From positions 2,914,001-2,978,000 of the forward strand of contig NZ_JAGING010000001.1 of NCBI RefSeq assembly GCF_017875835.1: a stretch of DNA of 64,000 nt. Direction: 5' to 3'. The DNA comes from Psychrobacter sp. PL19. Its GTDB lineage: Bacteria; Pseudomonadota; Gammaproteobacteria; Pseudomonadales; Moraxellaceae. This document shows positions 36,921 through 47,454 of this stretch, in pieces. The position numbers and the translations under genes were made by a program. Below the pieces are notes generated by a model. The model did not search any database and was not told where the DNA came from. It saw only the letters and a program-made list of their open reading frames with translations. The stretch's first letter is position 1. Each line of letters begins with the position of its first letter.

Positions 36921-39900
36921 ATGTCAGTTTTTTTTATTAATCGCCCTATCTTTGCATGGGTGATGGCCATTTTGGTTATGCTCATCGGGATAATATCGGT
37001 TATTAACCTACCGATTGAGCAGTATCCAGCTATTGCGCCGCCAACTATTTCGGTCAGTGCCAGCTACCCTGGTGCTAACGCTGAAACCGTTGAAAACTCA
37101 GTGGTACAGGTTATCGAGCAACGCATGAAGGGGCTTGATGGCTTGATGTATATGAAGTCGTCGAGTGCCTCAAATGGTAGTGCCTCCGTACAGCTTTACT
37201 TTGAAAACGGTACGGATGCCGATACAGCACAAGTACAGGTTCAGAACAAACTCCAGGCCGCAATGAGCTCTTTGCCTGAGCAAGTACAGCGTCAGGGCGT
37301 CACCGTTAATAAGGCCTCTGATGGCTTTTTGGCCGTGTTTGGGTTTGTCTCCGAAGACGGCAGTATGGATCGGGCTGATATCGGTGATTATATCAACTCG
37401 AATGTCGTCGATCCGCTCAGCCGTGTTGAAGGGGTTGGTCAAGTGCAAGCATTTGGCGCCTCTTACGCCATGCGTATTTGGCTTGATCCAGCACGCTTAC
37501 GTGGCTATAACTTGGTGCCATCTGATGTGGTCAAAGCCGTACAAGCGCAAAACGCCCAAGTATCTGCCGGTCAATTAGGCCAAGCACCTGCTGATGTCGA
37601 TGAACAAGTTATTAATGCGACCGTTACCGTACAAAGCTATCTAAAAACACCTGACGAGTTCGAAGACATTCTACTAAAAACAGATACCTCTGGTGCACAG
37701 GTGCGCTTAGGCGATGTTGCAGACGTTGAAATTGGTAGTGAAGATTATAGTACTATTTCATTGTTTAATGGCCAACAAGCCGCTGGCCTTGCGGTATCAC
37801 TAGCGGGCGGTGCTAACGCGCTTGAAACCCGCGAATTGGTCGGTGCTCAAATCGCCGAGCTAGAAGCAAACTTTCCTGTAGGTCTAAAGTCCGTCGTTCC
37901 TTACGACACCACCCCATTTGTCCGCTTGTCTATTGAACAAGTGGTTTATACGCTGATCGAAGCGATTATATTAGTATTTATTGTCATGTTCGTTTTCTTA
38001 CAGAACTGGCGTGCGACTATTATCCCAACCCTTGCGGTACCTGTGGTACTACTGGGTACTTTTTCGGTGCTCTATATAGCAGGGTTCAGTATTAACGTAC
38101 TGACCATGTTTGCGATGGTGCTGTCCATTGGTCTACTGGTGGATGATGCCATTGTGGTGGTAGAGAACGTTGAGCGGATTTTAGAAGAAGACCCGCATAT
38201 CTCTATCAAGGACGCCACCATCCAATCGATGGGGGAAATTAGTAAAATCGTAGTGGGTATCGCGATTATCTTGTCAGCGGTGTTCGTACCGATGGCCTTC
38301 TTCGGCGGCTCAACTGGGGTGATTTATCGTCAGTTTGCCATTACGCTTATCACTAGCATGGTGCTATCGGCTCTAGTGGCCCTTATCTTTACCCCTGCCC
38401 TCTGTGTGACCTTGCTAAAACGTAGTAAGAGCCATGAAAAAGGCAATAGCGAACAGCAAAAAGGCTTCTTTGGTTGGTTTAACCGTTCTTTCACCAAAGC
38501 CAGCCGCTCTTATGAAAGTTTTGTCGGTAAGAGTTTCCGCTTTAAATGGGTGTACTTCATAGCCTATGCCGCCATCATCGGTATTATGGCAGTGGTATTC
38601 TTACGGATCCCTGGTTCATTTTTACCAGAAGAAGACCAAGGGATTATGTTTACCGCCGTCCAGTTACCTGCTGGTTCGACCCTTGATCAAACCCAAGATG
38701 TGCTAGGTAAAGTGAGTGATTATTATAGTAGCCAAGAACCGGATAATGTGGCTTCAGTGTATACAATCGCGGGCTTTAGTTTTGTGGGACAAGGACAAAA
38801 CGTCGGTATCGCCTTCGTAAAACTAAATGACTGGGCAGATCGCGAAGGGGATGAAAATACAGCGCGGGCCATATCTGATCGTGCACAGGGTTACTTCTTT
38901 AGCCAAATTAACGAAGCGACTGTTTTTAATATTATACCGCCAGCGATTAGTGGGCTTGGTAACTCTAGTGGTTTTGACTTAATGATCCAAGATTCTGGTA
39001 ACCTTGGACACGAGGGTCTACTTGAAGCACGTAATATGTTACTGGGCATGGCCGCTCAAAATGATCAAGTCGCCGGCGTGCGTCCCAACGGCCAAGAAGA
39101 TGCGCCGCAGCTGAAAATCAATATCAACCAAGAACAAGCCGCCGCTTATGGTTTATCTCTGGCGAGTATTAATAGTGTTATCTCAATCGCTTGGGGCTCA
39201 ACCTATATCAATGACTTCATTGACCGTGGTCGTGTTAAACGGGTGTTTGTACAAGGTCAGCCTAGTAGCCGTACTAACCCTGATGATCTTGGTAAATGGT
39301 ATGTGCGTAATGACAGCAACGAAATGATTTCGTTTGATGCTTTTTCTAGTAGTGAATGGGAAAGCGGTTCACCCGGTCTCACGCGCTATAACAGTTTGGC
39401 GTCAATGAACATCCAGGGTAATGCGGCTGAAGGCTTAAGTACTGGTGAAGCGATGGATGCCATGGAAGCCATGGTCGAAAAACTCCCTGATGGCATTAGC
39501 TATGAATGGACAGGCCTGTCACTTGAGGAGCAAAAGTCAGGCGCTCAGGCGCCCATGCTATACGCTATCTCAATCCTAGTGGTATTCCTATGTCTGGCGG
39601 CGCTGTATGAAAGTTGGTCAGTGCCATTCTCAGTACTATTGGTGATTCCACTTGGGGTATTGGGGGCGGTGCTGTTTACCTGGTTCCGCGGTTTCTCCAA
39701 CGATATTTACCTACAAGTCGGTCTACTCACGGTGGTCGGGCTATCTGCCAAAAACGCCATCTTGATTATCGAGTTTGCGAGGGACCACCAAGAGGAAGGT
39801 TATAGCCTTAAAGATTCGGTAATGCTCGCAGCGCGGCAACGTTTACGTCCGATTATCATGACCTCACTTGCCTTTGGTCTGGGCGTTGTGCCATTATTCA

Positions 39901-40286
39901 TAGCCACCGGTGCCGGGTCTGGTAGCCAAAACGCGATCGGTACCAGTGTGGTTGGTGGAGTGATCACTGCTACCTTCTTAGGTATCTTCTTTATTCCTAT
40001 GTTCTATATTTGGATGCGTAGTATTTTCCCTTATAAAGGTAACGAAGCGCATGATCCGAATGATAAAGATGACGGCAATGATCCAAATGGACCAAACAAT
40101 CCAAATGGACCAAACAATCCAAATGGACCAAGCAATCCAGATGGACCAACTGATCCCAATGGCTCACAGGATCCTGACGAAACCCTAGTTACGCCAAAAG
40201 TGCTAGATACACCGACCAATGATATGCAAGATCCAACTCCCTCTGAGAGTTATCAGCCTCTAAGCTTTGGAGATAATACAAAATGA
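36921..40286 (+). CDS. RND multidrug efflux pump, inner-membrane subunit (HAE1)
   Basis: AcrB/MexB-type proton-drug antiporter of 1121 residues. It begins MSVFFINRPIFAWVMAI, with IEQYPAIAPPTISVSASYPG following; the transmembrane Asp pair is in GLLVDDAIVVVENVER (near residue 410), and FLPEEDQGIMF and GLSAKNAILIIEFA follow. E. coli AcrB has 1049 residues. After about residue 1045 this protein carries an extra hydrophilic Asn/Pro/Asp/Gly tail in which six-residue units NPNGPN repeat, coded by 18-bp tandem DNA repeats (40081-40150). The stop overlaps the start of the channel gene (ATGA). Confidence 0.96.
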   Translation: MSVFFINRPIFAWVMAILVMLIGIISVINLPIEQYPAIAPPTISVSASYPGANAETVENSVVQVIEQRMKGLDGLMYMKSSSASNGSASVQLYFENGTDADTAQVQVQNKLQAAMSSLPEQVQRQGVTVNKASDGFLAVFGFVSEDGSMDRADIGDYINSNVVDPLSRVEGVGQVQAFGASYAMRIWLDPARLRGYNLVPSDVVKAVQAQNAQVSAGQLGQAPADVDEQVINATVTVQSYLKTPDEFEDILLKTDTSGAQVRLGDVADVEIGSEDYSTISLFNGQQAAGLAVSLAGGANALETRELVGAQIAELEANFPVGLKSVVPYDTTPFVRLSIEQVVYTLIEAIILVFIVMFVFLQNWRATIIPTLAVPVVLLGTFSVLYIAGFSINVLTMFAMVLSIGLLVDDAIVVVENVERILEEDPHISIKDATIQSMGEISKIVVGIAIILSAVFVPMAFFGGSTGVIYRQFAITLITSMVLSALVALIFTPALCVTLLKRSKSHEKGNSEQQKGFFGWFNRSFTKASRSYESFVGKSFRFKWVYFIAYAAIIGIMAVVFLRIPGSFLPEEDQGIMFTAVQLPAGSTLDQTQDVLGKVSDYYSSQEPDNVASVYTIAGFSFVGQGQNVGIAFVKLNDWADREGDENTARAISDRAQGYFFSQINEATVFNIIPPAISGLGNSSGFDLMIQDSGNLGHEGLLEARNMLLGMAAQNDQVAGVRPNGQEDAPQLKININQEQAAAYGLSLASINSVISIAWGSTYINDFIDRGRVKRVFVQGQPSSRTNPDDLGKWYVRNDSNEMISFDAFSSSEWESGSPGLTRYNSLASMNIQGNAAEGLSTGEAMDAMEAMVEKLPDGISYEWTGLSLEEQKSGAQAPMLYAISILVVFLCLAALYESWSVPFSVLLVIPLGVLGAVLFTWFRGFSNDIYLQVGLLTVVGLSAKNAILIIEFARDHQEEGYSLKDSVMLAARQRLRPIIMTSLAFGLGVVPLFIATGAGSGSQNAIGTSVVGGVITATFLGIFFIPMFYIWMRSIFPYKGNEAHDPNDKDDGNDPNGPNNPNGPNNPNGPSNPDGPTDPNGSQDPDETLVTPKVLDTPTNDMQDPTPSESYQPLSFGDNTK
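40081..40150 (+). repeat. 18-bp in-frame tandem repeat in pump tail
   Basis: About four units of AATCCAAATGGACCAAAC-type sequence, some diverged (AATCCAGATGGACCAACT), coding Asn-Pro-Asn/Asp-Gly-Pro-Asn/Ser/Thr. Confidence 0.9.
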
Positions 40287-42145
40287 GTTTTAGTACGTTA
40301 TTTACCCCTAACTCAGCCACCAAAGCAGTAGTTACCACTACTGCTAGCGTGCGCCCAATGACAGGCACTTGGTTTGCCCCTACCGCTATGATCGCGACTT
40401 TCTCAGTATCACGGGTACGCAAAAATAGCGGGCGCTTGCTAGGCTTAACAGCGTTAGCAATGAGCATGGCCGCCTGTAATACTATTCCAAAAGCTGATAT
40501 GCGCCCGGTACTTGCTGAGCCAAATTTGCCCATTGAACAGGCTTACGGTGCCTTTGATCGTGAGACCACTAGTAGCGCTGACCAGCCCAGTCTCGCCAGT
40601 CAACGCTGGCAGAATTTTTATAGCGACGAGCGCTTGAAAGGTCTCATTGCCTTGAGTCTGGAGAATAACAAAGACTTTGAAAGCGCCAGCTTAGCTATTG
40701 AAAAAGCACGTGCTCAATATCGAATTACTGATATTCGCGACCTACCTTCTATTGATGGTAGCGCCGGCTACTCTCGCCAACGCCAAGGAAGTCAAATAAG
40801 TGGTCGAAGTGGTCAAACGGGCGATAGTTACAATGTACAATTGGGCTTGGCCAACTACGAGCTCGACTTTTGGGGCAAAATTGCCAGTCTAAAAGATCAA
40901 GCATTGCAGAACTTTTTGGCGACCACCGCGGCAAAAGATGCCACCCAAATCAGTCTGATTAGTAACGTTGCGCAAAGCTATGCTAACTTAAGCTATAGCC
41001 TCGCACAGCTAAAGCTGGCTGAAGCGACGGTAGAAAGTCGTGAGAGGTCACTATTCATTGCCAGCAAACGCTTTGAAGCCGGTATTGATCCCAAGCTACC
41101 CTCTTTACAGTCCAGTGCCTCACTAGAAAATGCCAAACTTGCGGTATTAAGGGCGCAAAGCAGCATCTTAACCTCGCGTAATGCATTACAGTTTTTGGTG
41201 GGTGCGTCAATTCCAGCAGGTCTTATTCCGGCGCCAGCCGTCAGTAACATTACCACGCAACAAATCTTTAGTACCGGTCTACCAAGCGAGCTACTACGTT
41301 ATCGTCCTGACGTGCTACAAGCAGAATATAACTTAAAAGCCGCTGGCGCTAATATTGAAGTGGCGCGCACCTCTTATTACCCTTCAATTAGCCTTGCCAG
41401 TAGTGTGGGTCTGCGGAGTGGCAGCTTAGACGATTTATTTAGCAGTGGTTCGTTCGGTTGGTCATTCGGCCCCACGCTCAGCGTACCGATCTTTGATGGC
41501 GGTCGTCTAGATGCCAATTATGATGTGGCTACCATCGAACGTAAGCAGACGCTTGCCAGTTATGAAAGATCTATCCAAGTGGCATTCCGAGAAGTCTCAG
41601 ATGTTCTTGCAACGCGGGCAACGCTAGGCAGTCAGCTTGAATCGCAGTACCGTCTACAAGATAACTTTGAGCAAACCTATCAAATTGCGGACGCACGCTT
41701 TAAAGCCGGTATTTCCAACTACCTAGATGTACTCGATGCCCAGCGCTCATTGTTCTCAACTCAGCAAGGTATTTTGGATTTAGAACTTCAAAAAATCATC
41801 AGCCAGGTTGAGTTATATCAAGCACTTGGTGGCGGGGCCAATCTTGATGTACCAACGATTATTCCCGTACCGCAGTATACCAATGTGGCACAATTAGGTA
41901 GAGCGCCTGGTAATAGTGCAGAAGCAAAAGCCACTTACGCACTTAATGCCACCAGCTCAGCACGGGTACTTTCTGTGCAAGAAGCTGTGGCGATTAAACA
42001 GTCAGAGTCGCCTGCGACAGCTACCTTTAATCCGACTGCAGTGGTTGATGTTAACAATGACGGCAAAGCAGATGCCACCGTCGGAATCGTCACCACAGAA
42101 ACACCGGTTGAGCAAGTGCCAGTGACCCAGATTATCGAACCTTAA
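40283..42145 (+). CDS. RND outer-membrane channel lipoprotein (OprM/NodT family)
   Basis: TolC-type outer-membrane factor of 620 residues. The lipobox is SMAAC with Cys65, later than in ordinary lipoproteins: the first 45 residues are an unusual hydrophilic, Thr/Val-rich stretch before a normal signal core (LLGLTALAMSMAAC). A start at the ATG 40388 would give a usual 30-residue signal, but only the 40283 start overlaps the pump stop. The channel domain shows the two halves of the family (DLPSIDGSAGYSR, YELDFWGKI, LRYRPDVLQAEYNL, FGPTLSVPIFDGGRL). A hydrophilic tail of about 120 residues is also unusual. Likely also usable by MacAB further on (inference). Confidence 0.93.
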   Translation: MSFSTLFTPNSATKAVVTTTASVRPMTGTWFAPTAMIATFSVSRVRKNSGRLLGLTALAMSMAACNTIPKADMRPVLAEPNLPIEQAYGAFDRETTSSADQPSLASQRWQNFYSDERLKGLIALSLENNKDFESASLAIEKARAQYRITDIRDLPSIDGSAGYSRQRQGSQISGRSGQTGDSYNVQLGLANYELDFWGKIASLKDQALQNFLATTAAKDATQISLISNVAQSYANLSYSLAQLKLAEATVESRERSLFIASKRFEAGIDPKLPSLQSSASLENAKLAVLRAQSSILTSRNALQFLVGASIPAGLIPAPAVSNITTQQIFSTGLPSELLRYRPDVLQAEYNLKAAGANIEVARTSYYPSISLASSVGLRSGSLDDLFSSGSFGWSFGPTLSVPIFDGGRLDANYDVATIERKQTLASYERSIQVAFREVSDVLATRATLGSQLESQYRLQDNFEQTYQIADARFKAGISNYLDVLDAQRSLFSTQQGILDLELQKIISQVELYQALGGGANLDVPTIIPVPQYTNVAQLGRAPGNSAEAKATYALNATSSARVLSVQEAVAIKQSESPATATFNPTAVVDVNNDGKADATVGIVTTETPVEQVPVTQIIEP

Positions 42146-42187
42146 ATGTTTACTTATCGCATGACTATTGCATAAACATCTGACCAT

Positions 42188-42216
42188 TAGCCCTGCCAAC
42201 TTGGTGGGGCTTTTTG
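42188..42216 (+). terminator. Terminator of the RND operon
   Basis: AGCCCTGCC/GGTGGGGCT stem with G-U pairs, loop AACTT and TTTTT, about 43 bp after the channel gene. Confidence 0.75.
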
Positions 42217-42275
42217 CCTTTAGATGGCACTTTTGGTTATAGTAAGCATACTGTCCTGAGCGCTACTTTATATCT

Positions 42276-42356
42276 GTCGTTAAAATACCTTAAAAACGCG
42301 ACAGTACTGCTGCTATCAGCTTTTTGCAGCCTCTGTCTGCGTAGGCACAGCAAGTA
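42276..42356 (+). repeat. Palindromic dispersed repeat, copy C (truncated)
   Basis: It has the left arm and centre (CGTTAAAATACCTTAAAAAC, TCTGTCTGCGTAGGCACAGC) but stops after CAGCAAG; the right arm is missing. It lies between the RND operon and hemB. Confidence 0.85.
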
Positions 42357-42402
42357 ATGTCTGACCTTGTCATAGATTTATATTTAGTTCACAACCTAAT
42401 AA

Positions 42403-43419
<1,017 letters not shown>

Positions 43420-43475
43420 AGCCAGTCTACTGAATTAAAAAAATTAGTTGAAACAATTAGCTACAACGCTTATTT

Positions 43476-43517
43476 TCGCGCCCATTGATTTAGATCAGTT
43501 GGCGCGATTCTGTTTTT
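43476..43517 (+). terminator. Terminator of hemB
   Basis: TCGCGCC/GGCGCGA stem continuing with inner TGAT/ATCA around a TTAG loop, followed by a T-rich tail. Confidence 0.75.
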
Positions 43518-43553
43518 CTCTTCTTTTTATTTTTAGCACTTTTTTAACCACAC

Positions 43554-43690
43554 TATCGTTAAAATACCTTAAAAACGCGACGGTACTGCTGGTATAAGCT
43601 TTTTGCAGCCTCTGTCTGCGTAGGCACAGCGAGCAAGAAAAACGTATGCCAGCAGTAGGTTATGTATCGATATTACTTTTTATTGACTAT
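43554..43690 (+). repeat. Palindromic dispersed repeat, copy D
   Basis: A 137-bp copy from TATCGTTAAAATACC to TTGACTAT, near-identical in the core to copies A and F. Confidence 0.9.
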
Positions 43691-43891
43691 ATCTGTCTGC
43701 CATCTCCCGCCAAAACGTACGGTTTTTGCTTTATAATAGCCTACCTAATTTTAAACGTATGTTTACGCTAACCGCTACATTTTACTGCCTTTATTCTGTC
43801 GCTTGCCCAACCATTTTTCTGGGGCTTTAACGGGTTAATTCCGCGGCTACCCTTTTTTTGCTTTTGAACCATTTGTCCCAAAGGTCACGCT

Positions 43892-45931
43892 ATGAGTCAG
43901 AGTCAACTTAATCCCAAACAACAAGAAGCCATGCTCTACGTGTCTGGCCCACTACTGGTGTTAGCAGGTGCAGGCTCTGGTAAAACCTCGGTCATCACCC
44001 GTAAGATTGCCCACCTTATCGAAGAGTGCAACGTGCCAGCGGAGCGTATTACCGCAGTGACTTTTACTAATAAAGCCGCTCGGGAAATGAAGGCCCGGGT
44101 TAGCAAGTTAATGCCCAGCGATAAGACCCGCGGTTTAACCGTATCGACCTTTCACCAGTTTGGTTTACAGTTTTTGCGTTATGAGCTGATTCACACTCCG
44201 CTGAAGGGTAACTTCTCCATTATGGATGGCGAGGACAGCAAGCGCCTACTCATGGAATTAATGATGCGCGACAACTTAAGTGGCGCTGAAAGTCGCGAGT
44301 TGGTCGGCAAAGCGATGAAGTTTATCTCCGACTGGAAAAACGATTTGATTGACCCCGCACATGCGGCTGAGACCTTAGACGATCCCGAAGATATGATTTT
44401 TGCGACGTTATATGCCCTCTACGAACGTAATTTGCGCGCTTATAATGCCGTTGATTTTGATGACCTGATTGTCTTACCGACCAAAATATTACGCGACAAT
44501 ACCCAGCTGCGAGACAAATGGCAAAACCGTATCCGCTACCTACTAGTCGATGAGTATCAAGATACCAATACCGCTCAGTATGAGATGATTAAATATCTAG
44601 TGGGGCCACTAGGGCGCTTTACAGTAGTGGGCGATGATGACCAATCTATCTATGCGTGGCGCGGGGCCAAACCTGAAAATATGGCGCTACTAAAAGAAGA
44701 TTTTCCTAAATTAAAAATCGTGATGCTTGAGCAAAACTACCGCTCGACCAGTCGCATCTTGACCGCTGCCAACGCGGTTATTACTAATAATGAGCATTTA
44801 TTTGAGAAAAAACTGTGGTCAGATAAAGGTCATGGCGAAAAAATCCGTATTATCAATTGTCGTAATGATGACGATGAATCTGAGCGCGTGGCCAAAGAAA
44901 TTGCCACTCACAAGCTACGTTTCGGTAATGAGTGGGAAGATTACGCGGTGTTGTATCGCAGTAACTTTCAAGCGCGGATGTTAGAAGCGCAGTTACGCCA
45001 ATTGCAAATACCTTATAAGATATCGGGTGGTCAGTCGTTTTTTGCCCGCAGTGAAATCAAAGACATCATGGGCTATCTGCGTCTGATTCTAAACCCAGAA
45101 GATGACAGTGCCTTTTTGCGTATTATTAATACCCCCAAGCGCGGTATGGGACCTGCAACCCTAGAGAAGCTTGGGTTATTCTCCCAAGAGCACAGTATCT
45201 CGTTACTGGCCTCTTGTACCCATGCCGGTCTCAGTCATGTATTACCCTCTAAGGCCTATAGTACCTTAAAAGAGTTCGGCGATTTTATTGAACATTATAC
45301 CCGCGACCTAGATCAGCATCCGGACCCCGTGCCTATTGTACGGCAGATGATTGATGAAACTGGTTACGTCGATGTGGTGCGCTCAGAAGCCAAAACCCCG
45401 CAGCAAGAAAAGAACCGTCTCGATAATATCGAGGTGCTATATACCAGTATTCAATCGCTGATCAACCGCGCGGAAAATGACGAAGACCGTACTATTGATA
45501 CCATCATCCGCAAGCTAGTATTGCTCGATATGTTAGAGCAGCAGCAAGAAGATGAGAATACCAATAAAGTCAATTTAATGACCCTGCATGCGGCAAAGGG
45601 CTTAGAATTTAATTACGTCTATATTATGGGCTTAGAAGAAGAAATGCTGCCGCATCGTAACTCCATTATGAGTGAAACGGTCGAAGAAGAGCGCCGACTC
45701 ATGTACGTGGGCATTACTCGTGCACGCCGTGAACTGACCTTAACACTTGCCACCCAACGCCGTGCCGGTGGACAAATGCGAGTCACCTCTGAATCGCGCT
45801 TTTTAGACGAGTTGCCCGAAGACCATATCGACTGGCCCGCCAAAGCTAAAAAGAAAAAAGCCACTAAAGATCCAGAAGCGGTCGCTGATGAGTACTTGGC
45901 CAATATTCGGGCGTTATTGGGTAAACGCTAG
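43892..45931 (+). CDS. rep: ATP-dependent DNA helicase Rep
   Basis: Superfamily 1A 3'-5' helicase that helps forks pass protein blocks; 679 residues (E. coli Rep 673). Motif I is AGAGSGKTSVITRKI (about residues 26-40), motif Ia is VTFTNKAAREMK, motif II is LLVDEYQDTN, motif III is VVGDDDQSIYAWRGA, motif IV region is LEQNYRST, motif V is LMTLHAAKGLEF and motif VI is EEERRLMYVGITRAR. The Lys-rich C-terminus is short, as in Rep rather than UvrD. The start is preceded by CCAAAGG. A repeat copy broken by an insertion sequence follows. Confidence 0.95.
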   Translation: MSQSQLNPKQQEAMLYVSGPLLVLAGAGSGKTSVITRKIAHLIEECNVPAERITAVTFTNKAAREMKARVSKLMPSDKTRGLTVSTFHQFGLQFLRYELIHTPLKGNFSIMDGEDSKRLLMELMMRDNLSGAESRELVGKAMKFISDWKNDLIDPAHAAETLDDPEDMIFATLYALYERNLRAYNAVDFDDLIVLPTKILRDNTQLRDKWQNRIRYLLVDEYQDTNTAQYEMIKYLVGPLGRFTVVGDDDQSIYAWRGAKPENMALLKEDFPKLKIVMLEQNYRSTSRILTAANAVITNNEHLFEKKLWSDKGHGEKIRIINCRNDDDESERVAKEIATHKLRFGNEWEDYAVLYRSNFQARMLEAQLRQLQIPYKISGGQSFFARSEIKDIMGYLRLILNPEDDSAFLRIINTPKRGMGPATLEKLGLFSQEHSISLLASCTHAGLSHVLPSKAYSTLKEFGDFIEHYTRDLDQHPDPVPIVRQMIDETGYVDVVRSEAKTPQQEKNRLDNIEVLYTSIQSLINRAENDEDRTIDTIIRKLVLLDMLEQQQEDENTNKVNLMTLHAAKGLEFNYVYIMGLEEEMLPHRNSIMSETVEEERRLMYVGITRARRELTLTLATQRRAGGQMRVTSESRFLDELPEDHIDWPAKAKKKKATKDPEAVADEYLANIRALLGKR

Positions 45932-45967
45932 CTTGTGTACTAAAATATCCATAGATTAACACACCAA

Positions 45968-46014
45968 GTGCAACGCGACGGTACTGCTGGTATAAATTTT
46001 TTGCAGCCTCTGTC
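45968..46014 (+). repeat. Palindromic dispersed repeat, copy E, left half
   Basis: CAACGCGACGGTACTGCTGG through GCAGCCTCTGTC matches other copies, then the IS3-type end begins. The right half resumes at 47282. Confidence 0.85.
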
Positions 46015-46079
46015 TGTAGTGGCATAATAAACTTGGACAGTGTTTAAGAGGCTATACTAACCCAAAGAAGGAAAATAGT

Positions 46080-46391
46080 ATGACCAACAAACGCAATCAA
46101 TATACCCGAGAGTTTAAGTTAGAAGCCATCAGCTTAGTCACTGATCACAAACGTAAAATACCTGATGTGGCCAGCTCACTTGGTATTGGCAAATCCACCT
46201 TGCAGAAATGGCTGAGTCAATACCATCAAGAAATAAATGGTCAAGCACCTAAAGCTGGTAATGCGTTAACTGACGAGCAACGCGAGCTTCAAGAGCTGCG
46301 TAAAGAGAATAAGCGTTTGAGGATGGAACGCGATATATTAAAAAAGGCTTCTGCTCTGCTGGCGTTGGACAGTCTGAACGGCTATCGCTGA
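46080..46391 (+). CDS. IS3-family transposase OrfA
   Basis: A 103-residue DNA-binding protein with the N-terminal helix-turn-helix (YTREFKLEAISLVTDHKRKI, VASSLGIGKSTLQKWLSQY) and a C-terminal leucine-type coiled coil (RELQELRKENKRLRMERDIL). Near its end lies the A6G run 46340-46346, where a -1 shift would fuse it to OrfB, as is normal for this family. Confidence 0.95.
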   Translation: MTNKRNQYTREFKLEAISLVTDHKRKIPDVASSLGIGKSTLQKWLSQYHQEINGQAPKAGNALTDEQRELQELRKENKRLRMERDILKKASALLALDSLNGYR

Positions 46392-46420
46392 TCAGCCAGC
46401 TTGCAGAGCAAGACGAACAG

Positions 46421-47269
46421 ATGAGTAAAAGCCAACTTTGCAGGCTATTTGGTGTGATTAAGAGCAGTTACTACTATAGACTAAAGCCACAGGCCATCAG
46501 TCTTGACACTGTCAAAACCAAAGCCTTAATACGCCAAATATTCAACGACTCAAAGTACTCAGCAGGAGCTCGCAGCATTGCAGCCATACTAATGAATGAG
46601 CATAACATCAAGCTGTCACGTTATATGGTAGGTAAACTTATGAGCAGCATGGGGCTTAAAAGCTGTCAGTTAAAGACGCATAAATACAAGCATGCTGACG
46701 AGGCGCACAAAACCCATGGGAACTTATTGAACCGTAACTTTAGCCCATCAGCGCCCAATCAAGTCTGGACGGGCGATGTAACTTATGTTCGCATCAAAGG
46801 TGGCTGGTGCTATTTAGCGGTGGTTTTAGATTTGTATGCTCGGCGTGTGGTGGGATTTGCCGTATCAGAATCCCCTGACAGTGTGCTGACCGCTAAAGCC
46901 CTGCAAATGGCATACCACAGCAGACTTAAACCCAGTGGTATGCTGTTTCATTCCGATCAGGGAACCCATTATACCAGTAAGAAATTCGCTGAATCCGTGG
47001 CGAGTTGTAATGGCATGACGCAAAGCATGAGTCGAAAAGGTAACTGTTGGGACAATGCCCCAACTGAAAGGTTCTTCAGGAGCTTTAAAACAGAATGGAT
47101 GCCAAAGGGCGGTTATGAGAATATCGCTGAGGCTAAAAGTGCCATTATTGATTATATTTGGGGCTACTATCAAACCGTGAGACCTCACCGTTTTAACGAT
47201 TATTTGTCACCGCTAGAAAAAGAGAAACGTTACTTTAATCAAAACCTCTTATCAGGTGTCCTAAATTAG
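46421..47269 (+). CDS. IS3-family transposase OrfB (DDE integrase)
   Basis: A 282-residue catalytic part, with HTH_21-type region then the rve integrase core. Catalytic acids are the D of WTGDVTYV, the D of FHSDQGTHYTS and the E of NAPTERFFRSFKTEW. The frame is -1 relative to OrfA, and the frame is open back to the slippery run, adding residues such as SERLSLISQLAEQDEQ. The mature transposase is probably the OrfAB fusion. All residues look intact, so the element may be active. Confidence 0.95.
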   Translation: MSKSQLCRLFGVIKSSYYYRLKPQAISLDTVKTKALIRQIFNDSKYSAGARSIAAILMNEHNIKLSRYMVGKLMSSMGLKSCQLKTHKYKHADEAHKTHGNLLNRNFSPSAPNQVWTGDVTYVRIKGGWCYLAVVLDLYARRVVGFAVSESPDSVLTAKALQMAYHSRLKPSGMLFHSDQGTHYTSKKFAESVASCNGMTQSMSRKGNCWDNAPTERFFRSFKTEWMPKGGYENIAEAKSAIIDYIWGYYQTVRPHRFNDYLSPLEKEKRYFNQNLLSGVLN

Positions 47270-47281
47270 TTGACCACTACA

Positions 47282-47367
47282 ATCACGCTTGCGAACAGCA
47301 AGCAAGAAAAAGTTATACCAGTAGCACTTTGATATGAACGACTCTCTTTTATTTCGAACTGACTATA
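47282..47367 (+). repeat. Palindromic dispersed repeat, copy E, right half
   Basis: AACAGCAAGCAAGAAAAAG, TACCAGTAGCA and the terminal CTGACTATA correspond to the right part of other copies, more diverged than A, D or F. Confidence 0.75.
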
Positions 47368-47454
47368 AGGTCTCAATGAATAGCATCAGGTGACTATTCA
47401 TTTATTTTTCAACCTTATCTCGTTTTATATTTTTTTAATATTGATGGAACACTC

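Larger units (their letters stand above)
43420..43891. other. hemB-rep intergenic region
   Basis: 472 bp: hemB terminator (43476-43517), full palindromic repeat copy D (43554-43690), then the rep leader. A TATAAT at 43732-43737 could be the rep -10, with no good -35. Confidence 0.55.
46015..47281 (+). mobile_element. IS3-family insertion sequence
   Basis: A 1267-bp element with imperfect terminal inverted repeats: left TGTAGTGGCATAATAAAC, right end (reverse complement) TGTAGTGGTCAACTAATT; GGACA and AAGAGG further in also match. It contains orfA and orfB, overlapped by an A6G slippery run. No clean target duplication is visible: flanks are GTC on the left and ATC on the right, a match of two bases. 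It lies inside copy E of the palindromic repeat, after rep and before mgtE. Confidence 0.92.

Noticed and set aside
36921-40286. Possible fusion of the RND pump with another domain at the C-terminus
   Set aside because: The extra tail is a repetitive Asn/Pro/Gly stretch coded by 18-bp repeats, not a folded domain.
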